Shown here one piece after another: positions 51,682 through 60,632 of a stretch of DNA of 64,000 nucleotides. Origin of the DNA: Janibacter alkaliphilus (GTDB taxonomy: Bacteria; Actinomycetota; Actinomycetes; Actinomycetales; Dermatophilaceae); the NCBI RefSeq assembly GCF_013408565.1, contig NZ_JACBZX010000001.1, positions 2,418,001 through 2,482,000 on the forward strand. The letters are read 5' to 3'. A program made the position numbers and the translations under genes. A model generated the notes under the pieces. The model ran no database searches. It saw only the letters and a list, made by a program, of their open reading frames with translations, and was not told the origin of the DNA. The number at the start of each line of letters is the position of its first letter. Position 1 is the first letter of the stretch.

Positions 51682-53179
51682 GCCGGTCGTGCCGCTGCGC
51701 GCTGGCCGGGTTGAGCCCGACGATCTCGACCTCGGTGCCGCGGCGGGCGTACTTCGTCGTGATCGCGTCGAGCGCGGCCACGGTGGAGGCGTCCCAGACG
51801 TGCGAGGCGCTGAGGTCGATGACCACCCGCTCGGGGTCCCCGGCGTAGTCGAGCTGGGTGTAGAGGTCGTTGCTCGAGGCGAAGAAGAGCTCGCCGGTGA
51901 CCCGGTAGACCGCGCTCACCCGCCCGTCCGCGTCCTCGACGAGCTCTCGCTCGACCGCCGTCAGGTGCGCCACCCGGCGGGCGAAGAGGGTCATCGCCAC
52001 GAGCACGCCGACGACCACGCCGATCGCCAGGTTGTGCGTGACGACGGTGACGACGACGGTGGAGAGCATCACCGCGGTCTCCGAGCGCGGCATCCGACGC
52101 AGCGTGGCCGGGCTGATCGAGTGCCAGTCGAAGGTGGCCACGGCCACCATGATCATCACCGCGACCAGCGCCGCCATCGGGATCATCGCCACGAGGTCGC
52201 CGAGCACGACGACGAGCACGAGCAGGAAGACCCCGGCGAGTAAGGTCGAGATCCGGGTGCGGGCACCGGAGACCTTGACGTTGATCATCGTCTGGCCGAT
52301 CATCGCGCAGCCGCCCATGCCACCGAAGGCGCCGGTGACGAGGTTGGCCGCACCCTGGCCGAGCGCCTCGTGGGTCTTGTCCGAGCCGGTGTCGGTGATG
52401 TCGTCGACGAGCTTGGCGGTCAGCAGCGACTCCAGCAGGCCGACGACCGCCATCGCCAGGGCGTAGGGGCCGATGATCTGCAGCGTCTCCAGCGTCAGCG
52501 GCACGTCCGGCACGAGCAGCGTCGGCAGGCTGTTCGGCAGCTCGCCCTGGTCGCCGACGTCCGGCACGCTGAGCGCCCCGAGCACGGTGACCGCGGTGAG
52601 CACGACGATGGCCACCAGCGGGCCTGGCACGAGGTCGGTCAGCCGCGGCATCCCGACGATGATGAGCAGGGCCACCGCGACCAGCGGGTAGACCAGCCAG
52701 GGCACGTCGACGAGGTGGGTGATCTGCGAGGTGAAGATGAGGATCGCCAGCGCGTTGACGAAGCCGACCATCACCGAGCGCGGCACGAAGCGCATCAGCC
52801 GAGCCACCCCGCCCAGGCCCAGCGCCAGCTGGACCAGCCCGCCGAGGAGCACCGTGGCGATGAGGTAGTCGTAGCCGTGGTCACGCATCACCGGGGCGAT
52901 CACCAGCGCGATGGCCCCGGTGGCCGCCGAGATCATCGCCGGGCGGCCGCCGAGCACCGCGATCGTCACCGCCATGGTGAAGGAGGCGAAGAGGCCGACC
53001 CGCGGGTCCACCCCGGCGATGATCGAGAAGGAGATCGCCTCGGGGATGAGGGCCAGGGCGACGACCAGGCCGGCCAGCACCTCGGTGCGCAGCCGGCGGG
53101 GGGAGCGCAGCGCAGACCGCACGTCGTGCTCGGGCCGCGGGGCGCGGGCAGCCTCGGGGGAGGCGGCAGGGGTGCTCAC
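51662..53179 (-). CDS. SulP-family anion transporter with STAS domain
   Basis: The 505-residue membrane protein has the SulP core with LVVALALIPEAISFSIIAGV and GGMGGCAMIGQTMINVKVSG. A cytoplasmic STAS domain is at about 405-500 (VVIDLSASHVWDASTVAALD). SulP proteins carry sulfate or bicarbonate; the form here resembles bacterial bicarbonate/sulfate symporters, and the substrate is not certain. GTG is the likely start. It is divergent from the amino-acid permease gene. Confidence 0.88.
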   Translation of the reverse strand: MSTPAASPEAARAPRPEHDVRSALRSPRRLRTEVLAGLVVALALIPEAISFSIIAGVDPRVGLFASFTMAVTIAVLGGRPAMISAATGAIALVIAPVMRDHGYDYLIATVLLGGLVQLALGLGGVARLMRFVPRSVMVGFVNALAILIFTSQITHLVDVPWLVYPLVAVALLIIVGMPRLTDLVPGPLVAIVVLTAVTVLGALSVPDVGDQGELPNSLPTLLVPDVPLTLETLQIIGPYALAMAVVGLLESLLTAKLVDDITDTGSDKTHEALGQGAANLVTGAFGGMGGCAMIGQTMINVKVSGARTRISTLLAGVFLLVLVVVLGDLVAMIPMAALVAVMIMVAVATFDWHSISPATLRRMPRSETAVMLSTVVVTVVTHNLAIGVVVGVLVAMTLFARRVAHLTAVERELVEDADGRVSAVYRVTGELFFASSNDLYTQLDYAGDPERVVIDLSASHVWDASTVAALDAITTKYARRGTEVEIVGLNPASAQRHDRLSGHLP

Positions 53180-53397
53180 GGCAGGCTCCGATCAGGGGTG
53201 GGTGGGGCCGGGGGCCCCGCGAGGTTACGTGCCCGGGCGCGCCGCAGCGAAAGTCGAGGTCGGCGCGACCCGCGGCGGTGCCGCGAAGATCCCGACCTGG
53301 TGCTGGTGGGCGTGCCATAGTTGCCCGATCGGGTGACCTCGGTCACGCACGGGCAGACGGACGGTCGCAGGGGCGACCACAGCCACGGGAGGTTCGC

Positions 53398-54843
53398 ATG
53401 TCGCACGCCACGACGACCGGCGAGAAGGGCACGGGCGAGGAGCGCACCGAGCTCAAGCGGGTGATGGGCCCGCGGCTGCTGCTGCTCTTCGTCGTCGGGG
53501 ACATCCTCGGCACCGGTGTCTACGCGCTCACCGGGGACGTCGCCGCCGAGGTGGGTGGTGCCGCCTGGGCGCCCTTCCTCGGGGCCTTCCTGGTGGCGAC
53601 GATCACCGCCTTCTCCTACCTGGAGCTGGTGACGAAGTACCCGCAGGCCGGCGGTGCTGCCACCTTCGTGCACAAGGCCTTCGGCATCCACTTCCTCACC
53701 TTCATCGTGTGCTTCGCGGTGATGTGCTCCGGCATCACCTCGGCATCGACCGCGGCCAACGCCTTCGCCGGGTTCCTCCGCGACGGGCTGCAGCTGGACT
53801 GGGCCGACGGCGGCACGCCGCTGCTGCTGGTGGCGCTGGGCTTCATGACCCTGGTCGCGGCGATCAACTTCCGCGGGGTGGGCGAGAGCGTCAAGGCCAA
53901 CGTCGTGCTGACCTGCGTCGAGCTCTCCGGTCTGCTGCTCATCATCTTCATCGGCCTCTACGCGGTCACCCAGGGCCAGGCCGACTTCAGCCGGGTGATC
54001 GTCTTCGAGAGCCCCAGCGACAAGGGCGTCTTCTTCGCGGTCACCGCCGCCACCTCGCTGGCCTTCTTCGCGATGGTCGGCTTCGAGGACTCGGTGAACA
54101 TGGCCGAGGAGACCAAGGACCCGGTCAACACCTTCCCCAAGGTCATGCTCACCGGCCTGGGGATCACCGGCGTCATCTACGTGCTCGTCTCGATCACCGC
54201 GGTCGCCCTGGTGCCGGTCGGCGAGCTCACCTCCGGGGAGTCCTCGGCGCTGACCCAGGTGGTCGCGGCCGGGGCGCCGGACCTGCCCTTCGACAAGATC
54301 TTCCCCTTCATCGGGATGTTCGCGGTGGCCAACTCGGCGCTGATCAACATGCTCATGGCCAGCCGGCTGCTCTACGGGATGGCCCGCCAGGAGGTGCTGC
54401 CGCTGCCGCTGGGCAAGGTGCACCGCACCCGGCAGACCCCATGGGTGGCGATCCTCTTCACCACGGCGATCTCCTTCGGGCTGATCTCCTACGTCGTCCT
54501 GGACTCCGAGAGCGACGTGGTCTCGCTGCTCGGTGGCACCACCGCGCTGCTGCTGCTGTGCGTCTTCACCATCGTCAACATCGCGGTGCTCGTGCTGCGG
54601 CGGGACGACGTGGGGCGCAAACACTTCCACGCGCCGACCGCGCTGCCGATCGTCGGCGCGATCTGCTGCGCCTTCCTCGCCGGCCCGTGGGCACGCAGCG
54701 AGGAGCAGCAGGGGCAGTACCCGATCGCCGGGGTGCTGCTGCTCATCGGGGTGGCGCTGTGGGTGCTCACCTGGATCGTCAACCGGGCGATCTACGGCAA
54801 GCGCACCTTCATGCGGGACCCGGAGCACCTCGAGCACGACTGA
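53398..54843 (+). CDS. APC-family amino-acid permease
   Basis: The 481-residue protein has 12-14 transmembrane helices with LLLLFVVGDILGTGVYALTG in helix 1 (substrate/backbone-binding turn GTGVY), FVHKAFGIHF and GFEDSVNMAEETKDP before helix 7. It belongs to the amino acid-polyamine-organocation group; the substrate (basic or small neutral amino acid) is not evident. GGGAGG lies about seven bases before the ATG. It is followed by a hairpin and then the IS element. Confidence 0.88.
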   Translation: MSHATTTGEKGTGEERTELKRVMGPRLLLLFVVGDILGTGVYALTGDVAAEVGGAAWAPFLGAFLVATITAFSYLELVTKYPQAGGAATFVHKAFGIHFLTFIVCFAVMCSGITSASTAANAFAGFLRDGLQLDWADGGTPLLLVALGFMTLVAAINFRGVGESVKANVVLTCVELSGLLLIIFIGLYAVTQGQADFSRVIVFESPSDKGVFFAVTAATSLAFFAMVGFEDSVNMAEETKDPVNTFPKVMLTGLGITGVIYVLVSITAVALVPVGELTSGESSALTQVVAAGAPDLPFDKIFPFIGMFAVANSALINMLMASRLLYGMARQEVLPLPLGKVHRTRQTPWVAILFTTAISFGLISYVVLDSESDVVSLLGGTTALLLLCVFTIVNIAVLVLRRDDVGRKHFHAPTALPIVGAICCAFLAGPWARSEEQQGQYPIAGVLLLIGVALWVLTWIVNRAIYGKRTFMRDPEHLEHD

Positions 54844-54864
54844 CCGCCCGGTCGCCGGCTCCTC

Positions 54865-54900
54865 GGCTGCCCGTCGCTCCTCCCGGGGCGGCGGGCAGCC
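54865..54900 (+). terminator. Hairpin after amino-acid permease
   Basis: GGCTGCCCG (54865-54873) pairs perfectly with CGGGCAGCC (54892-54900) around an 18-base loop, about 20 bases after the stop. It is likely to end the permease transcript. Confidence 0.5.
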
Positions 54901-54982
54901 TGCTGCGTACAGACGCTCACTGTCGTCTCAGGCGCTTGGCTTGCAACCTGAGGGGATGCAGCCGCCTAGGTGTACTCGGCCA

Positions 54983-55954
54983 TCAGGTTGGTGGCAGTCG
55001 GTGGGTGGGTGGGTGTCCGCCGAGTGCGCTGTGGCGGCGTTGAGTGTTGTAGTGCTCGAGCCAGGGTGCAAGTGCTGCGGTGCGTTGGTCGTTGGTGGTG
55101 TAGGGCTGGTGGTAGGCCCACTCGGTGGCCAGGGTGCGGTTGAACCGTTCGACCTTGCCGTTCTGCCAGGGGCAGTGGGGGCGGATGAACAGGTGGCGCG
55201 CGTCGAGCGTGGCCAGGGCCTCGCGGACGTGGCGTGAGCGTCGGTAGGACCAGTGGTTGTCGGTGATGACGCGTTCGATGCGGGTGATGCCGTGCGCGGC
55301 GAAGTAGGCCGCGGCGCGCAGGATGAACCCGGCACAGGTGGGGCCTTGTTCGTCGGGCAGGGCTTCGCAGTAGGCCAGGCGGGTGTGGTCGTCGACCATG
55401 GCGTGGATGTAGTCGTAGCCGATGCGGGGCCGGCAGGTCTTGGCTGCTTCGGTCGCGGCTCTGCCGTGGACGCGCCATCCGCCGCCGTCGGGGATCTTGC
55501 CGATCTTCTTGACGTCGACGTGGACCAGCTCGCCGGGACGGTCGCGTTCGTAGCGTCGCGTGGTCTGTTTCGAGGAGCGGATGACCTGGCCGGTCATGGG
55601 GTCGCACTCGTGCAGGTAGGGCACCTGATGGCGGCGTAGGATCCGCGACACCGTCCGGGGCGCGACCCCCACCCTTGGGCCCAGGAGGTCGGGCCCCTCG
55701 CGGTACTCGTGCCGTGCCGCCAGGACACGTTGCTCGTCCTCGGCGCTGGTCTTGGTCGGGGTGGTCCGCGGCGTGGATGAGCGGGTGACCAGCCCGGCTT
55801 CGCCCTCGGCCTCGTAGCGCTCGATCCAGGTGTTCACGCACTTGCGTGAGACGCCCAGCGATGCCGCGATGTGGGCCTTGGCCCAGCCTTTCTGACGGCG
55901 TTCGACGATCAGCCGCCGACCGTAGACGGTCAGCCGCGCATTACCGTGGGACAT
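54983..55954 (-). CDS. IS481-family DDE transposase
   Basis: The 323-residue transposase has an N-terminal HTH (KAHIAASLGVSRKCVNTWIE) and an RNase H-like core. The DDE residues are the Asp of ELVHVDVKKIG, the Asp of VITDNHWSY and the Glu of NGKVERFNRT. ATG at 55954 has GGAGG seven bases upstream; an upstream ATG at 55993 would run through a hairpin and is unlikely. The stop lies inside the left terminal repeat. The frame is intact, so the element may still be active. Confidence 0.93.
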   Translation of the reverse strand: MSHGNARLTVYGRRLIVERRQKGWAKAHIAASLGVSRKCVNTWIERYEAEGEAGLVTRSSTPRTTPTKTSAEDEQRVLAARHEYREGPDLLGPRVGVAPRTVSRILRRHQVPYLHECDPMTGQVIRSSKQTTRRYERDRPGELVHVDVKKIGKIPDGGGWRVHGRAATEAAKTCRPRIGYDYIHAMVDDHTRLAYCEALPDEQGPTCAGFILRAAAYFAAHGITRIERVITDNHWSYRRSRHVREALATLDARHLFIRPHCPWQNGKVERFNRTLATEWAYHQPYTTNDQRTAALAPWLEHYNTQRRHSALGGHPPTHRLPPT

Positions 55955-56011
55955 GGAACCTCCGGGTGATGGAACGGGCCTTCGACAAGCCACACCTCAC
56001 CCGGAGGTTCC
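55955..56011 (-). promoter_or_regulatory. Hairpin hiding the transposase ribosome-binding site
   Basis: In the transposase transcript GGAACCTCCGGGTGA (56011-55997) pairs perfectly with TCACCCGGAGGTTCC (55969-55955), which ends at the ATG. The GGAGG Shine-Dalgarno sequence is inside the second arm. Any transcript entering from outside the element would fold and block translation, a known way of limiting transposase synthesis. Confidence 0.75.
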
Positions 56012-56113
56012 ACGTACGTCAACCGCCTCGTTCTGCTACCCACCTCCTGGCCGGGTACACCTAGGGAGTTGGGGAGGTCGAGCGGGCGGGGGAGGGCGGG
56101 TAGAGGGGCGTGG

Positions 56114-58555
56114 TCAGAGGAGGCCGATGCCGGCGACGGCCGGGCCGCCCGGGGTGCCCGAGCCGTCCCGGCGGCCGGTGGGCTCGGGCAGGTCCACGGC
56201 CACGCCGTTGGCGGCGCTGGCGCGGGCCCCGGCCGGTCCCACCCAGGCGAGCACGAGGGCGTCCTCGCCCTTGAGGAAGCGGTGCGCCCGCACGCCGCCG
56301 GTGGCCCGACCCTTGGCCGGGTACTCGCTGTAGGGCGCCACCTTCATCGCGCCGGCGTCGGTGCCCGGCAGCGCGTCGGAGCTCCCGCTGGCGGTGACCA
56401 CGACGTTGTCGGCGGCGGGGTCCACGGCGCCGAAGAAGGCCACCGTCGCCCCGTCGGCCAGGCGCACCCCGGCGACCCCGCCGGCCGCCCGGCCCTGCGG
56501 GCGCACCGCCGAGGCGGAGAAGCGCAGCAGCTGGGCGTCGCTGGTGACGAAGACGAGGTCCTCCTCGCCGGTGGCCAGCTCCACCGCGCCGACCACCCGG
56601 TCGCCGTCCTTGAGGGCGATCACCTCGAAGGAGTGGCCCTTGGGCGGGTCGGTGGTGACCCGCTTGACCACGCCGTGCGCGGTGCCCAGGGCCAGTCCCG
56701 GACCCTCGGTGCCCAGCGCGGTCAGGGTCAGCGGCTGCTCGCCGGGCGGCAGGTCGACGAAGGCGGCCAGCGGCGCCCCGCCGGAGAGGGTGGGCGCCCC
56801 GGTGGTCGGCGGCAGCGTCGGCAGGTCCAGCGCGCTCATCCGCACCACCCGCCCCGCCGAGGTGACCACCCCGATCTCGCCGCGCGCGCTGCTGCGCACG
56901 GCGGCGACCACGGCGTCGTGCTTGGCCCGGCCGCCCTCGCGGGAGAGCGGGCCGTCGTCGCTGGTGCGGGCCATCAGCCCGGTCGAGGAGAGCAGCACCC
57001 AGCACGGGTCGTCGGCGACCTCCAGCGGCGCGTCGGCGGCCGCGGACCGGCTCGCCCCGTCCGACTCCAGCAGCACGGTGCGCCGCGGGGTGCCGTGCTG
57101 CTTGGCCACCTCGGCGAGCTCGGTGGAGACCAGCTTGGTCAGCACCTTCTCGTCGCCGAGGATCTCCTCGAGCTCGGCGATCTGCTCCAGCAGCTCGGCC
57201 TTCTCCTTGTCCAGCTCGATCTGGGAGAACTTCGTCAGCCGCCGCAGCTGCAGGTCGAGGATGTACGTCGCCTGCGGCTCGCTGAGGTCGAAGACCTCCA
57301 TCAGCCGTCCGCGCGCGGTGCCCGCGTCGTCGGAGGTCCGGATGACCTGGATCACCTCGTCGATGTCGAGGATGGCCACCAGCAGGCCCTCGACCAGGTG
57401 CAGCCGCTCCCGCCGCCGGGCCAGCCGGTGCTCGCTGCGCCGGCGGACCACGTCGCGGCGGAAGTCGAGGTAGACGGTGAGCAGCTCCTTGAGGCCCATC
57501 GTCCGCGGCGTGCCGTCGACGAGGGCGACGTTGTTGATCGAGAAGCTCTCCTCCATCGGGGTGAGCTTGTAGAGCCGCTCCAGCACCGCCTCGGGGTTGA
57601 AGCCGTTCTTGATCTCGATGACCAGCCGCAGCCCCTGGGTGCGGTCGGTGAGGTCCTTGACGTCGGCGATGCCCTGCAGCTTCTTCGACTGCACCGCGTC
57701 CTTGATCTTCTCGATGACCTTCTCCGGGCCGACGAGGTAGGGCAGCTCGGTGACGACGATGCCCTGGCGCCGGGGGCTGGTCTTCTCGATCCGGGTGGTC
57801 GCCCGGGTGCGGAAGGAGCCCCGGCCGGTCAGGTAGGCGTCGCGGATCCCGTCCAGGCCGATGATCCGGCCGCCGCCGGGCAGGTCCGGGCCCGGCACGT
57901 GCTTCATCAGGGTGTCCAGGCTGGCCTCGGGGTGGGTCAGCAGGTGCCGGGCGGCGCCGATCACCTCGCCGAGGTTGTGCGGCGGCATCGAGGTGGCCAT
58001 GCCCACGGCGATGCCGGTGGTGCCGTTGACCAGCAGGTTCGGGTAGGCCGCCGGCAGCACCTCCGGCTGCAGCAGCTGGTCGTCGTAGTTCGGCACCATC
58101 GGCACCGTGTCCTCGTCGAGGCCGGTGACCATGAGCAGCGCCGCGGGCGCCATCCGCGCCTCGGTGTAGCGCGAGGCGGCCGGGCCGTCGTCGAGGGAGC
58201 CGAAGTTGCCGTGCCCGTCGACCAGCGGCAGCCGCATCGAGAACGGCTGGGCCATCCGCACCAGCGCGTCGTAGATCGCGCTGTCGCCGTGCGGGTGGTA
58301 CTTGCCCATGACCTCGCCGACGACCCGGGAGGACTTCACGTGACCGCGCTCGGGGCGCAGGCCCATCTCGCCCATCGCGAAGAGGATCCGGCGGTGCACC
58401 GGCTTCAGCCCGTCCCGCGCGTCCGGCAGCGCCCGGGCGTGGATCACCGAGTAGCTGTACTCGAGGAAGGCGTTGCGCATCTCCTCGGACACGTCGATGT
58501 CGACGATCCGCTCGGGGACGTCCTGGCGGTCGGGCGTGCTGGCGCGTCGGGCCAT
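56114..58555 (-). CDS. parC: DNA topoisomerase IV subunit A
   Basis: The 813-residue breakage-reunion subunit works with ParE. The active-site Tyr130 lies in [10 protein letters not shown], and the quinolone region has [15 protein letters not shown], with Ser92 and Asp96 in the drug-sensitive state at the positions equivalent to GyrA 83 and 87. The C-terminal GyrA-type beta-propeller begins near residue 510. The ATG start follows a GGAGC. It is transcribed towards the IS element, whose right duplication is 49 bases from the stop. Confidence 0.93.
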   Translation of the reverse strand: MARRASTPDRQDVPERIVDIDVSEEMRNAFLEYSYSVIHARALPDARDGLKPVHRRILFAMGEMGLRPERGHVKSSRVVGEVMGKYHPHGDSAIYDALVRMAQPFSMRLPLVDGHGNFGSLDDGPAASRYTEARMAPAALLMVTGLDEDTVPMVPNYDDQLLQPEVLPAAYPNLLVNGTTGIAVGMATSMPPHNLGEVIGAARHLLTHPEASLDTLMKHVPGPDLPGGGRIIGLDGIRDAYLTGRGSFRTRATTRIEKTSPRRQGIVVTELPYLVGPEKVIEKIKDAVQSKKLQGIADVKDLTDRTQGLRLVIEIKNGFNPEAVLERLYKLTPMEESFSINNVALVDGTPRTMGLKELLTVYLDFRRDVVRRRSEHRLARRRERLHLVEGLLVAILDIDEVIQVIRTSDDAGTARGRLMEVFDLSEPQATYILDLQLRRLTKFSQIELDKEKAELLEQIAELEEILGDEKVLTKLVSTELAEVAKQHGTPRRTVLLESDGASRSAAADAPLEVADDPCWVLLSSTGLMARTSDDGPLSREGGRAKHDAVVAAVRSSARGEIGVVTSAGRVVRMSALDLPTLPPTTGAPTLSGGAPLAAFVDLPPGEQPLTLTALGTEGPGLALGTAHGVVKRVTTDPPKGHSFEVIALKDGDRVVGAVELATGEEDLVFVTSDAQLLRFSASAVRPQGRAAGGVAGVRLADGATVAFFGAVDPAADNVVVTASGSSDALPGTDAGAMKVAPYSEYPAKGRATGGVRAHRFLKGEDALVLAWVGPAGARASAANGVAVDLPEPTGRRDGSGTPGGPAVAGIGLL

Positions 58556-58745
58556 CGGGGGCGGCTCCTGGGTCTACGGGACCCAGGCATTGTCGCCGAC
58601 GGCCTGGCGGGCGGGACGACGACACCCCGCGAAGGGAGCGTCCGGCGAGGTTCTGTGAGAATCCGCCCAACCGAACCGGCCGCTGCGGCGTCACCGGGAC
58701 ATGAGCACGATGACCGTCGCGCCCGCGCCGAGCCGGAGAGGGACC

Positions 58746-59246
58746 ATGAGCCGCACCCGATCCAGCGACGTCGAGGCCGAGGTCCGCGAGGTCTACCGGG
58801 TCCACTACGGCCGCCTGGCCGGCTGGACCAACAAGCTGGTCGGCGACCCGGACATCGCCCACGACCTGGCCACCGAGGCCTTCGTGCGGCTCTACCAGGA
58901 CTTCCGCTCGGTCGACGAGCCCCGCGCCTGGCTCTACACGGTCACCGGCAACCTCGTGCGCGACCACTGGCGCAAGCGCGGGCGGGAGGCAGCCGCCTAC
59001 GCCCGGCACGAAGGGGGCGTCGACCCCGACGTCAGCCACGACCCCGACGTCGCCACCACCGTGACCGTCCGCACCGCCGTGCAGTCCCTGCCCGACCGGC
59101 TGCGGATGGCCGTCATGCTGTACTACTACGCCGACCTGCCGGTCGGCTCGATCGCCGGGCAGCTCGGCAAGTCCGACGGAGCGGTCAAGCGCGACCTCTT
59201 CGAGGCGCGCCGGCTGCTGGCGAGCACCCTGGAGGGAACCCGATGA
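58746..59246 (+). CDS. ECF-type RNA polymerase sigma factor
   Basis: The 166-residue protein has sigma region 2 (VYRVHYGRLAGWTNKLVG, then AHDLATEAFVRLYQDF and AWLYTVTGNLVRDHWRK) and region 4 (LPDRLRMAVMLYYYADLPVGSIAGQLGKSDGAVKRDL). The ATG at 58746 has GGAGAGGG four bases upstream; an in-frame ATG at 58701 adds 15 residues and is the alternative. It overlaps the propeller gene (ATGA), which makes that gene the probable partner. The signal and targets are unknown. Confidence 0.85.
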   Translation: MSRTRSSDVEAEVREVYRVHYGRLAGWTNKLVGDPDIAHDLATEAFVRLYQDFRSVDEPRAWLYTVTGNLVRDHWRKRGREAAAYARHEGGVDPDVSHDPDVATTVTVRTAVQSLPDRLRMAVMLYYYADLPVGSIAGQLGKSDGAVKRDLFEARRLLASTLEGTR

Positions 59247-60601
59247 GCGAGCGCCACGACCGCGGCGACCTGCCCGAGCGCGGGATCGTCGAGGACTTCT
59301 TCGCGCAGGAGCGGGCGACCATCGAGGAGCTCCCCGGGCACGATCTGCACTGGCAGGGCATCGTGCGCGCCCGCCGCACGCGCCGCACCCGGATGGTCGC
59401 TGCGCTCGCCGCCGGCGCCGCGGCCGTCGTCGTGGGGGCCGCCACCGTCGCCATCTGGCAGGGCGGCGGGCCCGACGCGGAGGTCGCCCCGGCCGGTCAG
59501 ACCTCCAGCACGGTGCAGGTGCCCTCGCCGCAGGACACCACCGCGACCAGCCCGGACCCGACCTCGGCGGCGCCCACGGCACCCGACGGCTTCGTCGTGC
59601 GCTCGATGACCAGCGGCGACGCCACCACCCGCGCGGTGCTGGGCTCGGACTCCTGCGACGGCAGCGCCTGCCCGGTGATCCAGGTGACCACCGACGACGG
59701 CCAGCAGTGGCGCACCATGTCCGCCCTGACCGGGCTCTCTCCGGTGCCGCAGGGGGGCCGGCTCGCCGGGGCGGCCACCGGCCCGGACCAGGTGGGGATC
59801 GTGCGGATGGCCGACCCGCAGACCGCGTGGGTGGCCGGCTCGACGATCCAGCGGACGACCGACGGCGGTCAGACCTGGGCCAACTACCCCTACCCGGGCG
59901 GGACCGTGGTGGCCATGGAGGTCGACGGCGGCACCATCCGCTTCGTCACCGCCGACAGCTGCACCAGCGAGGGCTGCCGCGGACCCCTGACCGTCTACCA
60001 GGCCGACACCTCCGACCCGCTGGCCGAGACCGAGGTGCTCACGGTCGAGGCCGAGGTCGTCACCGACGTCGACCTCGTCACCAGCGGCGGGGTGGCCTTC
60101 CTCGCCGTCGACCACGACGGCGGCAGCACGGCGCACCGGCTCGGTGAGACCGCCACCGAGATGACGGTCTGCCGCGACGACGGCGGGCTCAGCCTCGGGG
60201 TGCCGGCGATCGCCGGCGACGGGGTCCTCACCGCCACCTGCGAGCGGCCGGTCGACGGCGGGACCGAGGTCAGCACCACCCGGTCCACCGACCAGGGCGA
60301 GACCTGGTCCCAGGAGACCCGGCCGACGCTGATCCGCGGGCGGGTGACCGCCCTGGCCCAGTCCTCGATCAACGACATGGTGCTGGTCACCGACGACGCC
60401 ACGGCCGGCAGCGGCCTCTACCGCACCGGCGACAACGGGGTCAGCTGGGACGAGCTGGTGCTGCCCGACGACCGCCGCGGACCGTGGACCTGGGCGGGCG
60501 CGGGGGGCGACGACCGGGTCTACGCCATCCCCACCGGGAGCGGGGTCTACCTGGAGAGCACCGACGGCGGGAGCAGCTGGCGTGAGGTGGATCTCGGCTG
60601 A
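59243..60601 (+). CDS. Membrane-anchored Asp-box beta-propeller, possible anti-sigma
   Basis: The 452-residue protein has a cytoplasmic N-terminus of about 50 residues (EDFFAQERATIEELPGHDL), one transmembrane helix (about 51-72), a Thr/Ser/Pro-rich stalk, and a large outer domain. The outer domain carries at least five Asp-box or BNR-like turns of the form (S/T)xDxGxxW: TTDDGQQW, TTDGGQTW, STDQGETW, TGDNGVSW and STDGGSSW. These mark a sialidase-like or YCF48-like propeller. Coupling to the sigma gene suggests a sensor that controls it, but no ZAS zinc motif is seen. Confidence 0.75.
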   Translation: MSERHDRGDLPERGIVEDFFAQERATIEELPGHDLHWQGIVRARRTRRTRMVAALAAGAAAVVVGAATVAIWQGGGPDAEVAPAGQTSSTVQVPSPQDTTATSPDPTSAAPTAPDGFVVRSMTSGDATTRAVLGSDSCDGSACPVIQVTTDDGQQWRTMSALTGLSPVPQGGRLAGAATGPDQVGIVRMADPQTAWVAGSTIQRTTDGGQTWANYPYPGGTVVAMEVDGGTIRFVTADSCTSEGCRGPLTVYQADTSDPLAETEVLTVEAEVVTDVDLVTSGGVAFLAVDHDGGSTAHRLGETATEMTVCRDDGGLSLGVPAIAGDGVLTATCERPVDGGTEVSTTRSTDQGETWSQETRPTLIRGRVTALAQSSINDMVLVTDDATAGSGLYRTGDNGVSWDELVLPDDRRGPWTWAGAGGDDRVYAIPTGSGVYLESTDGGSSWREVDLG

Positions 60602-60632
60602 CCCACCAGGTCCGCCATGGGAAGATGGAGCC

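Larger units (their letters stand above)
54965..56065 (-). mobile_element. IS481-family insertion sequence with 6-bp target duplication
   Basis: The element covers 54971-56059 (1089 bp). Its ends form 27-bp terminal inverted repeats (54971-54997 and 56033-56059) that match at 22 positions and both begin TGTAC. Flanking CCTAGG copies at 54965-54970 and 56060-56065 are the target-site duplication. IS481 is known to prefer NCTAGN targets and make 6-bp duplications, which this fits exactly. One intact transposase gene lies inside. It sits between the permease gene and the end of parC and breaks no gene. Confidence 0.92.

Noticed and set aside
53176..54837. Minus-strand frame of about 550 codons across the permease gene
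   Set aside because: Translation is dominated by His, Asp, Glu, Arg and Gly without hydrophobic cores; the plus-strand permease has clear helices and motifs.
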